From NCBI RefSeq assembly GCF_934754915.1, contig NZ_CAKVKB010000048.1:1-23332 (forward strand): DNA of 23,332 bases. Direction: 5' to 3'. The DNA comes from an uncultured Clostridium sp. (GTDB lineage Bacteria > Bacillota > Clostridia > Clostridiales > Clostridiaceae). Below the pieces are notes generated by a model. The model worked only from the letters and a program-made list of their open reading frames with translations, was not told where the DNA came from and made no database searches. Position 1 is the stretch's first letter. The number at the start of each line of letters is the position of its first letter. The translations under genes and the position numbers were made by a program. This document shows positions 23,215 through 23,332 of the stretch, piece by piece.

Positions 23215-23332
23215 CTAAAATGACATCCACGAAGTGGGCGTGATGCAGCTATCTTATTGTGTACTTTTGAGCAAGCTATGGATAACTTTGAAAAAGAGCA
23301 AAAATATACAGTCTGCGAAGCAGATTTTTTTA
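23215..23332 (+). ncRNA. Candidate structured RNA or dispersed repeat with 3' terminator hairpin
   Basis: After AT-rich spacer the base composition rises. CCAC-GAA-GTGG (23227-23237) and TCTGC-GAA-GCAGA (23312-23324) are hairpins with the same GAA triloop closed by C-G. The second is followed by seven T residues (23325-23331) and so looks like a terminator. There is no obvious gene above it, so this may be a small RNA of about 110 nt, or one copy of an interspersed repeat. A frame from ATG 23243 stays open to the window edge (30 codons) but has no good ribosome binding site, so coding is not excluded. No known riboswitch consensus is recognised. Confidence 0.35.

Overview
The window looks like a chromosomal housekeeping segment from a low-GC Firmicute, most likely a solventogenic or saccharolytic Clostridium (cluster I). 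The reasons are the very AT-rich DNA, AAA/ATA/AGA codon preference, strong GGAGG or aGGTGAT ribosome binding sites, SpoVG together with a Bacillus/Clostridium-type PurR, and the gene order purR-spoVG-glmU-prs-pth-mfd-prsA, a core block usually found near the origin in Firmicutes. I see no tRNA, rRNA, CRISPR array, insertion sequence, prophage or plasmid module.

Left part (1-6000, + strand): a broken or partial small gene at the edge; a cluster of DnaA-box-like sites around a -10 box; mpg (3-methyladenine DNA glycosylase); a long imperfect RNA-like hairpin; a Lys-rich protein I do not recognise; a second long hairpin with a T-tract; pckA (ATP-dependent PEP carboxykinase); and an orphan, soluble PAS histidine kinase with a 12-bp dyad over its promoter. 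This is the most accessory-looking part.

Middle (6000-11250): asnS and an upstream metallophosphoesterase on the - strand. The asnS leader, about 230 nt, contains a large multibranch inverted-repeat element. A divergent + strand Xaa-Pro peptidase follows, then convergent murC on the - strand. Bidirectional or facing hairpin terminators separate the convergent pairs.

Right part (11600-23332, all +): purR with its own terminator; spoVG behind a sigma-H-like promoter; glmU-prs behind a good sigma-A promoter; a two-component system (OmpR-type regulator plus membrane kinase) inserted between prs and pth; then pth-mfd and a prsA-type foldase lipoprotein. The Bacillus genes yabJ, ctc and fin, which sit in this block in B. 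subtilis, are absent. The genes serve cell-wall precursor supply (glmU, murC), nucleotide and PRPP metabolism (prs, purR), translation quality control (pth, asnS), repair (mpg, mfd) and secreted-protein folding (prsA). The last ~110 bases are more GC-containing, with two GAA-triloop hairpins and a T-tract. They may be a small RNA or a dispersed repeat.

I found no clearly new multi-gene system. The best leads are non-coding: the 930-1044 hairpin, the asnS leader element, the DnaA-box cluster and the 3'-end structured segment. Start codons were chosen from ribosome-binding sites, so several differ from the longest possible open frames.
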